DNA of 64,000 nucleotides from Streptomyces sp. NBC_00250 (lineage in GTDB: Bacteria; Actinomycetota; Actinomycetes; Streptomycetales; Streptomycetaceae). Shown here piece after piece: positions 10,215 through 19,682 of the stretch. The DNA is taken from assembly GCF_036192275.1 (NCBI RefSeq), contig NZ_CP108088.1, positions 7,379,501-7,443,500 of the forward strand. Direction: 5' to 3'. A model generated the notes under the pieces. It did no database searches, had not been told where the DNA came from, and saw nothing but the letters and a program-made list of their open reading frames with translations. How positions within the stretch are numbered: the stretch's first letter is position 1; every line of letters begins with the position of its first letter. The position numbers were made by a program, and so were the translations under genes.

Positions 10215-12068
10215 ATGACTGAGTATGGCCGGAGCCCCGGCTCCGAACCGTGGCACCCCGGGGACCCGCTTTACGGGGACCAGGGGTGGGAGGGCCAGCA
10301 GCAGTACCCGCACCCGCAGCAGGCGAACCAGTACGGCCAGGGCGGTCACGACTACCAGGACCCGTACGGGCAGGGCGGTCAGGCCGCTCAGGGATACGAG
10401 GGCGACCCGTACCAGCAGCAGCATGCGCAGCAGCAGTACCAGCAGCAGTCGCAGGAGTACGTCGACCCGCAGCAGTACCAGCAGCACGTGCAGCAGCAGT
10501 ATCAGCAGCCTCAGCCGCAGCAGTACCAGCAGCAGCCTCAGCCGCAGCAGTACCAGCAGTCGTACGAACAGCAGCAGCCGTACGAGCAGCAGCAGTACGG
10601 GACGGGGTACCAGGGCGGTTACGACACGCCCGGGCACCTCGGACAGCAGTACGACGGCAACTGGGAGACGGGCCAGGCGGCCATGCCGTACGCCGGGACT
10701 CCGGCCGATCCGTACGGCGGCCAGAACCCCGACCTCTACGGCACGCCCGAGGCGTACCCCCCGCCCCAGCCTCCCGGTCGCCGGCAGAACCCGCCGGAGC
10801 CGGTGATCGACTGGGCGCCGGAGGAAGAGGCGCGTCCGGAGCCGGAGGAGGAGAAGCACCCCTTCTTCACCGGCGAGGGCGACGACCCGGACGACGAGTA
10901 CGACGACGAGGAGGAGCCCGGCCGCGGCCGCGGTTCCCGCGGCGGCGATCGCGAACGCCGGAGCAAAGCGAAGAAACGCAACGGCAAGAACGGCGTGGCC
11001 TGCCTCGTCGTCGCGGTCGTCATGGCGGGCGTCGTCGGTGGCGTCGGCTACTTCGGCTACCAGTTCTGGCAGGGCCAGTTCGGCGCGGCCGAGGATTTCG
11101 CGGGCTCCGGTTCCGGCGAGGTGCAGGTCGAGATCCCCAAGGGCGCGCTCGGCTCCGACATCGGCAACATCCTGAAGAAGGAAGGCGTCGTCAAGAGCGT
11201 CGACGCCTTCGTCTCGGCGCAGCAGCAGAACCCCAAGGGCAGAGCGATCCAGGCCGGGGTCTACACCCTGAAGAAGGGGATGTCCGCCGAGAGCGCGGTC
11301 ACGCTGATGCTCAACCCGGCGAGCCAGGCGAACCTGGTCGTCCCCGAGGGCAAGCGGAACGCCTGGGTCTACGACCAGCTCGACAAGCGCCTCGACCTGA
11401 AGCCCGGCACCACCAAGGACGTCGCCTTCGCGAAGGCGAAGAGTCTGGGTCTGCCCGATTGGGCCGAGAACCACCCCGACATCAAGGACCCGCTGGAAGG
11501 CTTCCTCTTCCCGGCGAGCTATCCGGTCGCGAAGGGCACGAAGCCCGAGGACGCGCTGCGCAAGATGGTCAGCCGCGCGAACCAGGAGTACGGGAAGCTC
11601 GACCTCGACGCGAAGGCGAAGGAACACGGTCTGAAGGGGCCGTGGGAAGTCCTGACGGTCGCGAGCCTGGTGCAGGTCGAGGGCAAGTACAAGCACGACT
11701 TCGACAAGGTGGCGCGGGTGGTCTACAACCGCCTCAAGCCGAACAACGTGGAGACCGTGGGCCGACTGGAGTTCGACTCGACGGTGAACTACCTCAAGGG
11801 CGAGAGCACCCTCGACGTCGGAACCGTCGAAGAGATGCGCAAGATCAAGGACCCGTACAACACGTACGCGTACGACGTGAAGGGCCTCATCCCCGGTCCC
11901 ATCAGCAACCCCGGCATCGAGGCGCTGAACTCGGCGATGAACCCCGCCGACGGCCCGTGGTACTACTTCGTGTCGATCAACGAGAACAAGACCGTCTTCT
12001 CCGTGACCCTCAAGGAACACAACCAGAACGTCGCGGAGTACGAGAAGGAACGGAAGCAGGGGCAGTGA
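10215..12068 (+). CDS. mltG: endolytic murein transglycosylase MltG with Gln/Tyr-rich cytoplasmic tail
   Basis: 617 residues. MltG cleaves nascent glycan strands at the membrane and sets strand length. The first 245 or so residues are a low-complexity, Gln/Tyr/Pro-rich and then acidic cytoplasmic tail. A single transmembrane helix (CLVVAVVMAGVVGGVGYFGY) follows at about 255-280, then LysM-like and YceG catalytic regions outside the membrane. The catalytic glutamate is in SLVQVEGKYK, with ARVVYNRL and STVNYL typical of the family. The ATG at 10215 follows GGGGATCG; the frame is open upstream but without a ribosome-binding site. The tail is far longer than in E. coli MltG, and long tails are known in actinobacteria. 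The stop overlaps the aroE GTG. Confidence 0.93.
   Translation: MTEYGRSPGSEPWHPGDPLYGDQGWEGQQQYPHPQQANQYGQGGHDYQDPYGQGGQAAQGYEGDPYQQQHAQQQYQQQSQEYVDPQQYQQHVQQQYQQPQPQQYQQQPQPQQYQQSYEQQQPYEQQQYGTGYQGGYDTPGHLGQQYDGNWETGQAAMPYAGTPADPYGGQNPDLYGTPEAYPPPQPPGRRQNPPEPVIDWAPEEEARPEPEEEKHPFFTGEGDDPDDEYDDEEEPGRGRGSRGGDRERRSKAKKRNGKNGVACLVVAVVMAGVVGGVGYFGYQFWQGQFGAAEDFAGSGSGEVQVEIPKGALGSDIGNILKKEGVVKSVDAFVSAQQQNPKGRAIQAGVYTLKKGMSAESAVTLMLNPASQANLVVPEGKRNAWVYDQLDKRLDLKPGTTKDVAFAKAKSLGLPDWAENHPDIKDPLEGFLFPASYPVAKGTKPEDALRKMVSRANQEYGKLDLDAKAKEHGLKGPWEVLTVASLVQVEGKYKHDFDKVARVVYNRLKPNNVETVGRLEFDSTVNYLKGESTLDVGTVEEMRKIKDPYNTYAYDVKGLIPGPISNPGIEALNSAMNPADGPWYYFVSINENKTVFSVTLKEHNQNVAEYEKERKQGQ
10503..10556 (+). 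repeat. perfect 27-bp tandem repeat in the mltG tail
   Basis: Two identical 27-base units (10503-10529, 10530-10556) encode Gln/Pro/Tyr-rich sequence inside a longer CAG-rich tract (about 10405-10600). Copy number here could change by slippage without shifting the reading frame. Confidence 0.85.
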
Positions 12069-12892
12069 GCAAGCAACACCGCGCGGCCGTCCTCGGTTCG
12101 CCGATCGCCCACTCGCTCTCCCCGGTCCTGCACCGGGCCGCGTACGCCGAGCTCGGCCTCGACGACTGGTCGTACGAGCGCTTCGAGGTCGACGAGGCCG
12201 GGCTGCCCGCGTTCGTGGGCGAGCTGGACGGCAGCTGGGCCGGTCTTTCGCTGACCATGCCGCTCAAGCGGGCGATCATCCCGCTGCTCGACGAGATCAG
12301 CGACACGGCGGCCTCGGTCGAGGCGGTGAACACGGTCGTCCTCCGTGAGGACGGGCGCCGGGTCGGTGACAACACCGACATCCCCGGCATGCTCGCCGCC
12401 CTGCGCGAGCGGGGCGTCGACAAGGTGGAGTCGGCGGCGGTCCTCGGCGCCGGCGCCACCGCCTCCTCCGCGCTCGCCGCGCTCGCCCGGATCTGCGCGG
12501 GGCCGGTGACCGCGTACGTACGGAGCGAGGCGCGTGCCGAGGAGATGCGCGGCTGGGGCGAGCGGCTCGGCGTGGACGTCCGTACCGCCGACTGGGACGA
12601 CGCGGCGGAGGCCTTCGCGTCCCCACTGGTCGTCGCGACCACCCCGGCCGGCACGACGAACGCCCTCGCGACCGCCGTGCCCGACACGGTCGGTACCCTC
12701 TTCGACGTCCTGTACGACCCCTGGCCGACGGCACTCGCCGCGGCCTGGTCCGACCGCGGCGGCAAGGTGGTCGGCGGCCTCGACCTCCTCGTCCACCAGG
12801 CGGTCCTCCAGGTCGAACAGATGACGGGCGTCCCCGAGGCGCCGCTGGCCGCCATGCGGGCGGCGGGGGAGCAGGCCCTGGCGGCCCGTTAG
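12065..12892 (+). CDS. aroE: shikimate dehydrogenase
   Basis: 275 residues. It reduces 3-dehydroshikimate to shikimate with NADPH. The N-terminal shikimate site SPIAHSLSP, catalytic Lys68 (TMPLKRA) and Asp105 (GDNTDIPG) are present, followed by the nucleotide loop LGAGATASS near 128-136. The NADP arginine position is less typical than in E. coli AroE. The GTG start lies within the mltG stop. The other shikimate genes begin 440 bases further on, so this copy of the pathway is nearly contiguous. A QuiA-like or quinate-specific role is possible in the family, but the location favours the biosynthetic one. Confidence 0.93.
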   Translation: MSKQHRAAVLGSPIAHSLSPVLHRAAYAELGLDDWSYERFEVDEAGLPAFVGELDGSWAGLSLTMPLKRAIIPLLDEISDTAASVEAVNTVVLREDGRRVGDNTDIPGMLAALRERGVDKVESAAVLGAGATASSALAALARICAGPVTAYVRSEARAEEMRGWGERLGVDVRTADWDDAAEAFASPLVVATTPAGTTNALATAVPDTVGTLFDVLYDPWPTALAAAWSDRGGKVVGGLDLLVHQAVLQVEQMTGVPEAPLAAMRAAGEQALAAR

Positions 12893-12939
12893 GGCCGGCC
12901 GCAGGGGGAGCAACAGGAGCAAGGCGGAGTACGACAGAA

Positions 12940-13221
12940 ATGGGCGGGGACATACAGCTGGCGTCGAAGGGGGACGCGGCCTTCGACGTGGTGCGCTTCC
13001 TCTTCGGGGTGATCTTCAACGATCTGCCCGCGTGGGTGCGGTACACCGTCCTGGGCGTCATCGCCGCGGGCTTCGGATGGCTCGCCGCGGTCCGGCTGCG
13101 CGACCGCTTCCGGGCCTCGCGCGAGCTCGGTGGCACGCCCGGAGGATCCGGCGGGACGGTGGAGGTCGCGTCCGGGACGACGGACGAGATCGTCGAGAAC
13201 AGCGGGACCCGCGTCCGATAG
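12940..13221 (+). CDS. small single-pass membrane protein, function unknown
   Basis: 93 residues. An amphipathic N-terminal region (about 1-33) leads into one transmembrane helix (YTVLGVIAAGFGWLAAV, about 35-51), then a basic patch RLRDRFRASRE and a Gly/Ser/Thr-rich tail. I do not recognise a family. It sits between aroE and aroC, 47 bases after aroE, with GC and codon use like its neighbours, so it looks native. The ATG at 12940 is preceded by a GGAG-type sequence (AAGGCGGAGTACGACAGAA). A regulatory or assembly role would be guesswork. Confidence 0.6.
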   Translation: MGGDIQLASKGDAAFDVVRFLFGVIFNDLPAWVRYTVLGVIAAGFGWLAAVRLRDRFRASRELGGTPGGSGGTVEVASGTTDEIVENSGTRVR

Positions 13222-13226
13222 CTGGA

Positions 13227-13250
13227 CCGGAGGGCGGGTTCGCCCCCCGG
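13227..13250 (+). terminator. short hairpin before aroC
   Basis: Inverted repeat (arms 13227-13236 and 13241-13250, one A-C mismatch, loop GGTT) directly after the small membrane protein stop. It could end transcription or attenuate read-through into aroC. No T-run follows. Confidence 0.4.
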
Positions 13251-13335
13251 ACGTGGGAGGATCGGGGATGGCGGGCCAGGGCCGCGCACCCGGTCGCGCC
13301 GTCGCAGTACCCAGGCGCGAGCATGAGGAGCATCG

Positions 13336-14520
13336 TTGAGCAGGTTGCGTTGGCTGACCGCTGGGGAATCCCACGGACCCGCGCTGGTCGCGACGTTGGA
13401 GGGCCTTCCCGCCGGCGTCCCGGTCACCACTGAGCTGGTGGCGGACCACCTCGCGCGGCGACGCCTCGGCTATGGGCGTGGCGCCCGGATGAAGTTCGAG
13501 CAGGACGAGATCACCTTCCTGGGCGGAGTCCGGCACGGGCTCTCCCTCGGTTCCCCGATCGCCGTGATGGTCGGCAACACCGAGTGGCCCAAGTGGGAGA
13601 AGGTCATGGCGGCCGACCCCGTCGACCCCTCCGAGCTCAAGGAGACGGGCCGCAACGCCCCCCTGACCCGGCCGCGTCCCGGACACGCCGACCTCGCCGG
13701 CATGCAGAAGTACGGCTTCGACGAGGCCCGGCCGATCCTGGAGCGCGCCAGCGCCCGGGAGACCGCCGCCCGTGTCGCCCTCGGCGCCATCGCCCGCTCC
13801 TTCATCAAGGAGACCGCGGGCATCGAGATCGTCTCGCACGTCGTCGAGCTGGCCGCCGCCAAGGCGCCCTACGGCGTCTACCCGACCCCCGCCGACGTCG
13901 AGAAGCTCGACGCCGACCCGGTCCGCTGCCTCGACGCCGACGCGTCGAAGGCGATGGTCGCCGAGATCGACCAGGCCCACAAGGACGGCGACACCCTCGG
14001 CGGCGTCGTCGAGGTGCTGGCGTACGGCGTGCCCGTCGGCCTCGGCTCCCACGTCCACTGGGACCGGCGTCTCGACGCGCGGCTCGCCGCCGCCCTCATG
14101 GGCATCCAGGCCATCAAGGGCGTCGAGGTCGGCGACGGCTTCGAGCTGGCCCGCGTGCCCGGCTCCAAGGCCCACGACGAGATCGTGAAGACCGAGGAGG
14201 GCCTCAAGCGCACCTCCGGCCGCTCCGGCGGCACCGAGGGCGGTCTGACCACCGGTGAGCTGCTGCGGGTCCGCGCCGCGATGAAGCCCATCGCGACCGT
14301 GCCGCGCGCCCTCGCCACCGTCGACGTCGCCACCGGCGAGGCCACCCAGGCCCACCACCAGCGCTCCGACGTGTGCGCCGTCCCGGCCGCCGGCATCGTC
14401 GCCGAGGCCATGGTCGCGCTCGTCCTCGCGGACGCGGTCGTCGAGAAGTTCGGCGGCGACAGCGTCCCGGAGACCCGTCGCAACGTGCGGTCGTACCTCG
14501 AGAACCTGACCATCCGGTGA
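13336..14520 (+). CDS. aroC: chorismate synthase
   Basis: 394 residues. It converts EPSP to chorismate using reduced FMN, the last common step of aromatic biosynthesis. The family signatures [14 protein letters not shown] at the N-terminus, a [14 protein letters not shown] segment (here [14 protein letters not shown]) and [17 protein letters not shown] near the C-terminus are complete. The start is a TTG at 13336, chosen because it follows ATGAGGAGCATCG and the protein homology begins exactly at [11 protein letters not shown]; no closer ATG or GTG fits. Its stop overlaps the aroK GTG, so aroC-aroK-aroB-aroQ are read as one coupled unit. Confidence 0.97.
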   Translation: MSRLRWLTAGESHGPALVATLEGLPAGVPVTTELVADHLARRRLGYGRGARMKFEQDEITFLGGVRHGLSLGSPIAVMVGNTEWPKWEKVMAADPVDPSELKETGRNAPLTRPRPGHADLAGMQKYGFDEARPILERASARETAARVALGAIARSFIKETAGIEIVSHVVELAAAKAPYGVYPTPADVEKLDADPVRCLDADASKAMVAEIDQAHKDGDTLGGVVEVLAYGVPVGLGSHVHWDRRLDARLAAALMGIQAIKGVEVGDGFELARVPGSKAHDEIVKTEEGLKRTSGRSGGTEGGLTTGELLRVRAAMKPIATVPRALATVDVATGEATQAHHQRSDVCAVPAAGIVAEAMVALVLADAVVEKFGGDSVPETRRNVRSYLENLTIR

Positions 14521-15038
14521 CCGCCGGTCCCCTGGTCGTCCTCGTCGGGCCCATGGGCTCCGGCAAGTCCACGGTGGGCGCGCTCCTGGCCGAACGGCTC
14601 GGCGCGCCCTACCGGGACACCGACGCCGACATCGTCGCCGCCGAGGGACGCGAGATCTCCGACATCTTCGTCGAGGACGGCGAGGAGCACTTCCGCGCCC
14701 TGGAGCGGGACGCGGTCGCCGCGGCCGTCGCCGAACACGAGGGCGTCCTCGCCCTCGGCGGCGGCGCGATCCTCGACGACGGCACCCGCGCCCTGCTCTC
14801 CGGACTGCCCGTCGCGTACCTCTCGATGGACGTCGACGAGGCGGTCCGGCGCGTCGGCCTCAACACCGCGCGGCCGCTGCTCGCCGTCAACCCGCGCCGC
14901 CAGTGGCGCGAGCTGATGGAGGCACGCCGCCACCTGTACACCGAAGTCGCGCGGGCCGTCGTCTCCACCGACGACCGCACCCCCGAAGAGGTCGCGGACG
15001 CGGTCCTCGCGGCACTGGATCTGAAGAAGGACGCATGA
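14517..15038 (+). CDS. aroK: shikimate kinase
   Basis: 173 residues. It phosphorylates shikimate at the 3-hydroxyl. The Walker A loop GPMGSGKST is at 11-19, the shikimate-binding D-x-D (RDTDADI) near 35, GGGAIL around 80 and the lid arginine region RPLLAVNP near 120. The GTG start overlaps the aroC stop by four bases and the stop overlaps the aroB ATG, again suggesting translational coupling. Confidence 0.96.
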   Translation: MTAGPLVVLVGPMGSGKSTVGALLAERLGAPYRDTDADIVAAEGREISDIFVEDGEEHFRALERDAVAAAVAEHEGVLALGGGAILDDGTRALLSGLPVAYLSMDVDEAVRRVGLNTARPLLAVNPRRQWRELMEARRHLYTEVARAVVSTDDRTPEEVADAVLAALDLKKDA

Positions 15039-16132
15039 CGACGGACCAGGAAGTCACCCGTATCCAGGTCGCGGGCTCCGCCGGCACGGATCCGTACGAG
15101 GTGCTGGTCGGCCGGCAGCTGCTCGGTGAGCTCCCGGCCCTGATCGGCACCCAGGCCAAGCGGGTCGCGGTCATCCACCCCGAGGCGCTCGCCGACACGG
15201 GTGAGGCGCTCCGCGCCGACCTCGCCGAGCAGGGCTACGAGACGGTCGCCATCCAGGTGCCGAACGCCGAGGAGGCGAAGACCGTCGAGGTCGCCGCCTA
15301 CTGCTGGAAGGCGCTCGGCCAGACCGGCTTCACCCGCAGCGACGTGATCGTGGGCGTCGGCGGCGGTGCCACCACCGACCTGGCCGGTTTCGTCGCCGCG
15401 ACCTGGCTGCGGGGCGTCCGCTGGATCGCCGTACCGACCACCGTCCTCGCCATGGTCGACGCGGCCGTCGGCGGCAAGACGGGGATCAACACCGCCGAGG
15501 GCAAGAACCTCGTCGGCGCCTTCCACCCGCCCGCCGGGGTCCTCTGCGACCTGGCCGCGCTCGACTCGCTGCCGGTGCACGACTACGTCAGCGGCCTCGC
15601 GGAGATCATCAAGGCCGGCTTCATCGTCGACCCGGTGATCCTCGACCTCATCGAGGAGGACCCGCAGGCCGCCCGCACCCCCGCCGGTCCGCACACCGCC
15701 GAGCTGCTCGTCCGCTCGATCAGGGTCAAGGCCGAGGTCGTCTCCGGCGACCTCAAGGAGGCCGGCCGCCGCGAGATCCTCAACTACGGCCACACCCTCG
15801 CCCACGCCATCGAGAAGAACGAGCGGTACAAGTGGCGCCACGGCGCCGCCGTCTCCGTCGGCATGGTCTTCGCCGCCGAGCTCGGCCGCCTCGCCGGGCG
15901 GCTCGACGACGCCACCGCCGACCGGCACCGGGCGATCCTGGAGTCCGTCGGACTGCCGCTCACCTACCGCGGTGACCAGTGGCCCAAGCTCCTGGAGACC
16001 ATGCGGGTCGACAAGAAGTCCCGCGGCGACCTGCTCCGCTTCATCGTCCTCGACGGGATCGGCAAGCCGACCGTCCTGGAGGGCCCCGACCCGGCGGTCC
16101 TGATCGCGGCGTACGGCGAGGTGTCCGCGTGA
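15035..16132 (+). CDS. aroB: 3-dehydroquinate synthase
   Basis: 365 residues. The NAD- and metal-dependent enzyme converts DAHP to 3-dehydroquinate. [16 protein letters not shown] is the NAD/phosphate region; the metal ligands are provided by the glutamate in [11 protein letters not shown] and the histidines in [12 protein letters not shown] and [11 protein letters not shown], all present. Length is normal for a stand-alone bacterial AroB. The ATG overlaps the aroK stop, and the aroQ GTG lies within its own stop. Confidence 0.97.
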   Translation: MTTDQEVTRIQVAGSAGTDPYEVLVGRQLLGELPALIGTQAKRVAVIHPEALADTGEALRADLAEQGYETVAIQVPNAEEAKTVEVAAYCWKALGQTGFTRSDVIVGVGGGATTDLAGFVAATWLRGVRWIAVPTTVLAMVDAAVGGKTGINTAEGKNLVGAFHPPAGVLCDLAALDSLPVHDYVSGLAEIIKAGFIVDPVILDLIEEDPQAARTPAGPHTAELLVRSIRVKAEVVSGDLKEAGRREILNYGHTLAHAIEKNERYKWRHGAAVSVGMVFAAELGRLAGRLDDATADRHRAILESVGLPLTYRGDQWPKLLETMRVDKKSRGDLLRFIVLDGIGKPTVLEGPDPAVLIAAYGEVSA

Positions 16133-16575
16133 GCGAGCCCCGTCCGGTTCTGGTGCTCAACGGCCCCAACCTGGGCCGGCTCGGCTCCCGTGAGCCCGAC
16201 ATCTACGGCGCCACGTCCTACAAGGGGCTCGTCGAGTCCTGCAAGACCCTCGGCGCGGAGCTCGGCTTCGACGTCGAGGTGCGGGAGACGAACGACGAGG
16301 GCGAGATGATCCGCTGGCTCCACGAGGCCGCGGACCGCTCGACCCCCGTCGTGATCAACCCGGGGGCGTTCACGCACTACTCGTACGGGATGCGCGACGC
16401 GGCCGCCCAGCGGACCGCTCCGCTGATCGAGGTGCACATCTCGAACCCGTACGCCCGGGAGGAGTTCCGGCACACCTCGGTCGTCGCGGCCGTGGCGACC
16501 GGGACGGTCGCCGGGTTCGGGATCGGTTCCTACCGGCTGGCCCTGCGGGCGCTCGCCGAGGAACTGACGGGCTGA
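16129..16575 (+). CDS. aroQ: 3-dehydroquinate dehydratase, type II
   Basis: 148 residues. The type II (dodecameric, AroQ/QutE) enzyme dehydrates 3-dehydroquinate. [18 protein letters not shown] holds the catalytic tyrosine and flexible-loop arginine, [11 protein letters not shown] the substrate-binding asparagine and histidine, and [18 protein letters not shown] the catalytic histidine region. It completes the aroC-K-B-Q cluster. A hairpin about 17 bases after its stop probably ends the transcript. Confidence 0.95.
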   Translation: MSEPRPVLVLNGPNLGRLGSREPDIYGATSYKGLVESCKTLGAELGFDVEVRETNDEGEMIRWLHEAADRSTPVVINPGAFTHYSYGMRDAAAQRTAPLIEVHISNPYAREEFRHTSVVAAVATGTVAGFGIGSYRLALRALAEELTG

Positions 16576-16592
16576 CGGGGCACCTGGCGCGA

Positions 16593-16624
16593 CCCCCGGC
16601 CGTTCCCCTTGTGGGGGCCGGGGG
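16593..16624 (+). terminator. hairpin after aroQ
   Basis: Nine-bp perfect arms CCCCCGGCC (16593-16601) and GGCCGGGGG (16616-16624). It is placed between aroQ and the next open frame, with no T-run. Confidence 0.6.
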
Positions 16625-16679
16625 CGGTAACGTTCCGGCGCACCGGATACATCAGGCGTACGAGACGGAGTGGGACCGG

Positions 16680-17879
16680 ATGCAGCACGCAGTGGGGGGT
16701 CCGCTGCCACCGCCCGAGCGACCGGGCCAGGCGCCCGTCCCCGGCACCGGCCCGGGATCTGTTCCCGGCACCGGACCCGTTTCCGGGGCTGTTCCCGGGG
16801 TTGTTCCTGGGGCTGTTCCCGGGAGTGGAACCGGCCCCGGACCCGTTTCCGGAGTTGCTCCCGGATCCGGCCACGCTCCCGGAGCCGGACCTGTGGCCGG
16901 CTCCGTGCCCGCTTCCGGAGCCGCTTCCGGGCCGGGCCACAACCCCGGACCTGTGCCCGTGTCCGCCGCCGCCGGCGGCGCCCCGGGCGGGCGTCCGCCC
17001 ATACCGCCGCCTCCGCCCGGCTCCCCGTACCCGGGTCCGCCCGCCGGATCCCGGCTCGGCGTGCACCCGGCCGTCCAGGGCGGAGCCCCCCGGCCTCCGC
17101 ACGCGGGGCCGCCCCCGCACTCCGCGCCGCCCCCGCACTCGGCGCCGCCTCCGTACTCCGCGCCCCCCACGGGCGCGGGGACACCCGGCCGGTACGGCCC
17201 CGGAGGCGTACCGCAGCACTCCGGCGGGCAGCCCCCGCGGGCCGACCTCACCGGCCACGTCCCCCTGCCGCCCGTGAGCGCGCCGCTCGCGCCCCCGGTG
17301 GAGCACGGCATCGGTACGGGCGCCGCGACCCTCGCCGTGCTGCTCATCGGCCCCGCCGGGGCCGGCAAGACGACCGTCGCCCGGCACTGGGCGCAGCGCC
17401 GCCGCGTGCCCACCGCGCACATCAGCCTCGACGACGTCCGCGAGTGGGTCTGCTCCGGCTTCGCCGACCCGCAGTCCGGGTGGAACGAGAACTCCGAGGC
17501 GCAATACCGGCTCGCCCGCCGCACCTGTGGCTTCGCCGCGCGCAACTTCCTCGCCAACGGCATCTCCTGCATCGTCGACGACGCGGTCTTCCCCGACCGG
17601 CCCGTCGTCGGCCTCGGCGGCTGGAAGCGCCATGTCGGCCCCGGCCTGCTGCCCGTGGTGCTCCTGCCCGGCCTGGAGATCGTCCTGGAGCGCAACGCCG
17701 AGCGAAGCGGCAACCGGCGCCTCTCGGACGAGGAGGTCGCCGCCATCCACGGCCGGATGGCCGGCTGGTACGGCTCGGGCCTGCCGATCATCGACAACTC
17801 CACGTACGACGTCGAGACCACCGCCCGGGTCCTCGACGACATCCTCGCCCGCGCGATCGCCAGCCCGCCCACCTGGTGA
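16680..17879 (+). CDS. P-loop kinase-like (AAA_33/zeta-type) protein with long Pro/Gly-rich N-terminus
   Basis: About 399 residues. The first 200 or so are a Pro/Gly/Ser/Val low-complexity tail built from PGTGP, PVSG and PPHSAPP-like units. The C-terminal 190 residues form a P-loop domain: Walker A IGPAGAGKTTVARHWAQ, an ISLDDVREWVC acidic strand, and RNAERSGNRRLSDEEV with lid arginines, resembling AAA_33 or zeta-toxin-like kinases that phosphorylate small molecules or tRNA. The substrate is unknown. The ATG at 16680 is favoured (GACGGAG upstream); an upstream GTG at 16611 is in frame but overlaps the hairpin. It is conserved in this position between aroQ and the M24 gene in streptomycetes as far as I recall. 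Confidence 0.7.
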   Translation: MQHAVGGPLPPPERPGQAPVPGTGPGSVPGTGPVSGAVPGVVPGAVPGSGTGPGPVSGVAPGSGHAPGAGPVAGSVPASGAASGPGHNPGPVPVSAAAGGAPGGRPPIPPPPPGSPYPGPPAGSRLGVHPAVQGGAPRPPHAGPPPHSAPPPHSAPPPYSAPPTGAGTPGRYGPGGVPQHSGGQPPRADLTGHVPLPPVSAPLAPPVEHGIGTGAATLAVLLIGPAGAGKTTVARHWAQRRRVPTAHISLDDVREWVCSGFADPQSGWNENSEAQYRLARRTCGFAARNFLANGISCIVDDAVFPDRPVVGLGGWKRHVGPGLLPVVLLPGLEIVLERNAERSGNRRLSDEEVAAIHGRMAGWYGSGLPIIDNSTYDVETTARVLDDILARAIASPPTW

Positions 17880-17951
17880 CGTCCCGGGGGCCGCTGCCCG
17901 GTCGGCGGTGCTGAACAGGCCACCGCGCCGCGCTGCTCGTAGGCTCGGAGC

Positions 17952-19064
17952 ATGTCAGAGGTGTATGCGGACCGCCGTGTACGGCTGCGCGATCGGTGCG
18001 CGGCCGCGGGCAGCCCGGCGGCCCTGGTCTCCCGCCCCGCCAACGTCCGCTATCTCGCGGGCGGCTCGCCCCCGGGCGCCGTCCTCCTCGTCGGGCCCGA
18101 GCCCGACGCGGACGTGCTGCTCTGCCCGGTCGCGCCCACCGGGGAACCGGCCGACGGACGGCTCGACGAACTCCTCCGCCGGCAGGTCCTGCCCGCCGGG
18201 GGCGGCGATCCGGCCGTCGCCGCGGTCGACCTCGCGCGCCGGGCGGGCGCCGACGCGCTGGCCGTCGAGGAGCACGACCTGACCGTGGCCCGGCACCGGG
18301 CCATGGGCTCGGTCGCGCCCGCACTGCGCCTCGCGGACCTCGCCTGCGCCGTGGAGCAGCTGAGGATCGTCAAGGACGAGGACGAGATCGCCTGCCTCCG
18401 GATCGCCGCCGAGATCGCCGACCAGGCGCTCGGTGAGCTCCTGGAGTCGATCCTGGTGGGGCGGACCGAGCGCCATCTCGCCCTGGAGCTGGAGCGGCGG
18501 CTCGTCGACCACGGTGCCGACGGAGCGGCCTTCCCCACCTCCGTGGCGACCGGCCCGCACTCCGGACGCCGTGGACACCGGCCCACCGACCGCCGGGTCG
18601 AGGAGGGGGATTTCCTCTCCGTCTGCCTGGGCGCCGACTACCGCGGATACCGGTGCGAGATCGGCCGCACCTTCGTGATCGGCACCACTCCGGCCGACTG
18701 GCAGATCGAGCTGTACGAGCTCGTCTTCGCCGCTCAGCGGGCCGGGCGGGAGTCCCTCGCGCCGGGCGCCGAGTACCGGGACGTGGACCGGGCCGCCCGC
18801 CAGATCCTGGACGCGGCGGGCCACGGGGAGGCCGCCGTACCCCTCACCGGGCACGGGGTGGGGCTCGAAATCGACGAGGACCCGCAGCTCTCACCCTCGG
18901 CCATGGGTAAACTGGACGCTTGTGTGCCGGTCACCGTCGAACCGGGGGTCCACCTCCCGGGCCGGGGCGGGGTCCGGATCGATGACACGCTCGTCGTGCG
19001 CCAGGAGGCGGACGGCGGACCCGAGCTACTCACCATTACGACCAAGGAGCTGCTCGCGCTGTAA
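17952..19064 (+). CDS. M24 (Xaa-Pro aminopeptidase-like) family protein with altered metal ligands
   Basis: 370 residues with the creatinase-type N-terminal domain (1-135) and C-terminal pita-bread fold. Aligning by eye with Xaa-Pro peptidases, the five metal ligands appear as Cys225 (VCLG, normally Asp), Glu236 (RCEIGRTF, normally Asp), His301 (TGHGVGLEI), Glu330 ([10 protein letters not shown]) and Asp344 (VRIDDT, normally Glu). Only two of five are standard, so dinuclear metal peptidase activity is doubtful. It lies 49 bases upstream of efp, a neighbourhood where a pepQ-like gene is common. It may be a weak or metal-altered peptidase, or a non-catalytic binding protein. Confidence 0.8.
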   Translation: MSEVYADRRVRLRDRCAAAGSPAALVSRPANVRYLAGGSPPGAVLLVGPEPDADVLLCPVAPTGEPADGRLDELLRRQVLPAGGGDPAVAAVDLARRAGADALAVEEHDLTVARHRAMGSVAPALRLADLACAVEQLRIVKDEDEIACLRIAAEIADQALGELLESILVGRTERHLALELERRLVDHGADGAAFPTSVATGPHSGRRGHRPTDRRVEEGDFLSVCLGADYRGYRCEIGRTFVIGTTPADWQIELYELVFAAQRAGRESLAPGAEYRDVDRAARQILDAAGHGEAAVPLTGHGVGLEIDEDPQLSPSAMGKLDACVPVTVEPGVHLPGRGGVRIDDTLVVRQEADGGPELLTITTKELLAL

Positions 19065-19113
19065 GGCGCGTACGCCTCCGCGGTCCCACGTCAGTCCAGG
19101 AGATTTCGCAACC

Positions 19114-19680
19114 GTGGCTTCCACGAACGACCTCAAGAACGGCATGGTGCTCAAGCTCGACGGGGGCCAGCTCTGGTCCGTCGTCGAGTTCCAGCACGTC
19201 AAGCCCGGCAAGGGCCCGGCCTTCGTGCGCACCAAGCTGAAGAGCGTGCTCTCCGGCAAGGTCGTCGACAAGACGTTCAACGCCGGCACCAAGGTCGAGA
19301 CGGCCACCATCGACCGCCGCGACATGCAGTTCTCGTACATGGACGGCGACTACTTCGTCTTCATGGACGAGGAGACCTACGACCAGCTGATGGTCGACCG
19401 CAAGTCGGTCGGCGACGCGGCCAACTTCCTGATCGAGGGCTTCACCGCCTCGGTCGCCCAGCACGAGGGCGAGGTGCTCTACGTCGAGCTCCCGGCCGCC
19501 GTCGAGCTGGTCATCCAGCACACCGACCCGGGCGTCCAGGGCGACCGCTCCACCGGCGGCACCAAGCCCGCCACGCTGGAGACCGGCCACGAGATCCAGG
19601 TCCCGCTCTTCATCACCACCGGCGAGAAGGTCAAGGTCGACACCCGCACCAGCGACTACCTCGGCCGGGTGAACAAGTAA
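19114..19680 (+). CDS. efp: translation elongation factor P
   Basis: 188 residues, with a KOW-like N-terminal domain and two OB-fold domains. EF-P relieves ribosome stalling at polyproline motifs. The tip loop is KPGKGPAF with Lys33 at the position modified in other bacteria. No EpmA/EarP-type modification gene is visible here; the PGKGP loop suits the unmodified actinobacterial type. The GTG at 19114 follows CCAGGAGATTTCGCAACC. nusB starts three bases after the stop. Confidence 0.97.
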   Translation: MASTNDLKNGMVLKLDGGQLWSVVEFQHVKPGKGPAFVRTKLKSVLSGKVVDKTFNAGTKVETATIDRRDMQFSYMDGDYFVFMDEETYDQLMVDRKSVGDAANFLIEGFTASVAQHEGEVLYVELPAAVELVIQHTDPGVQGDRSTGGTKPATLETGHEIQVPLFITTGEKVKVDTRTSDYLGRVNK

Positions 19681-19682
19681 CC

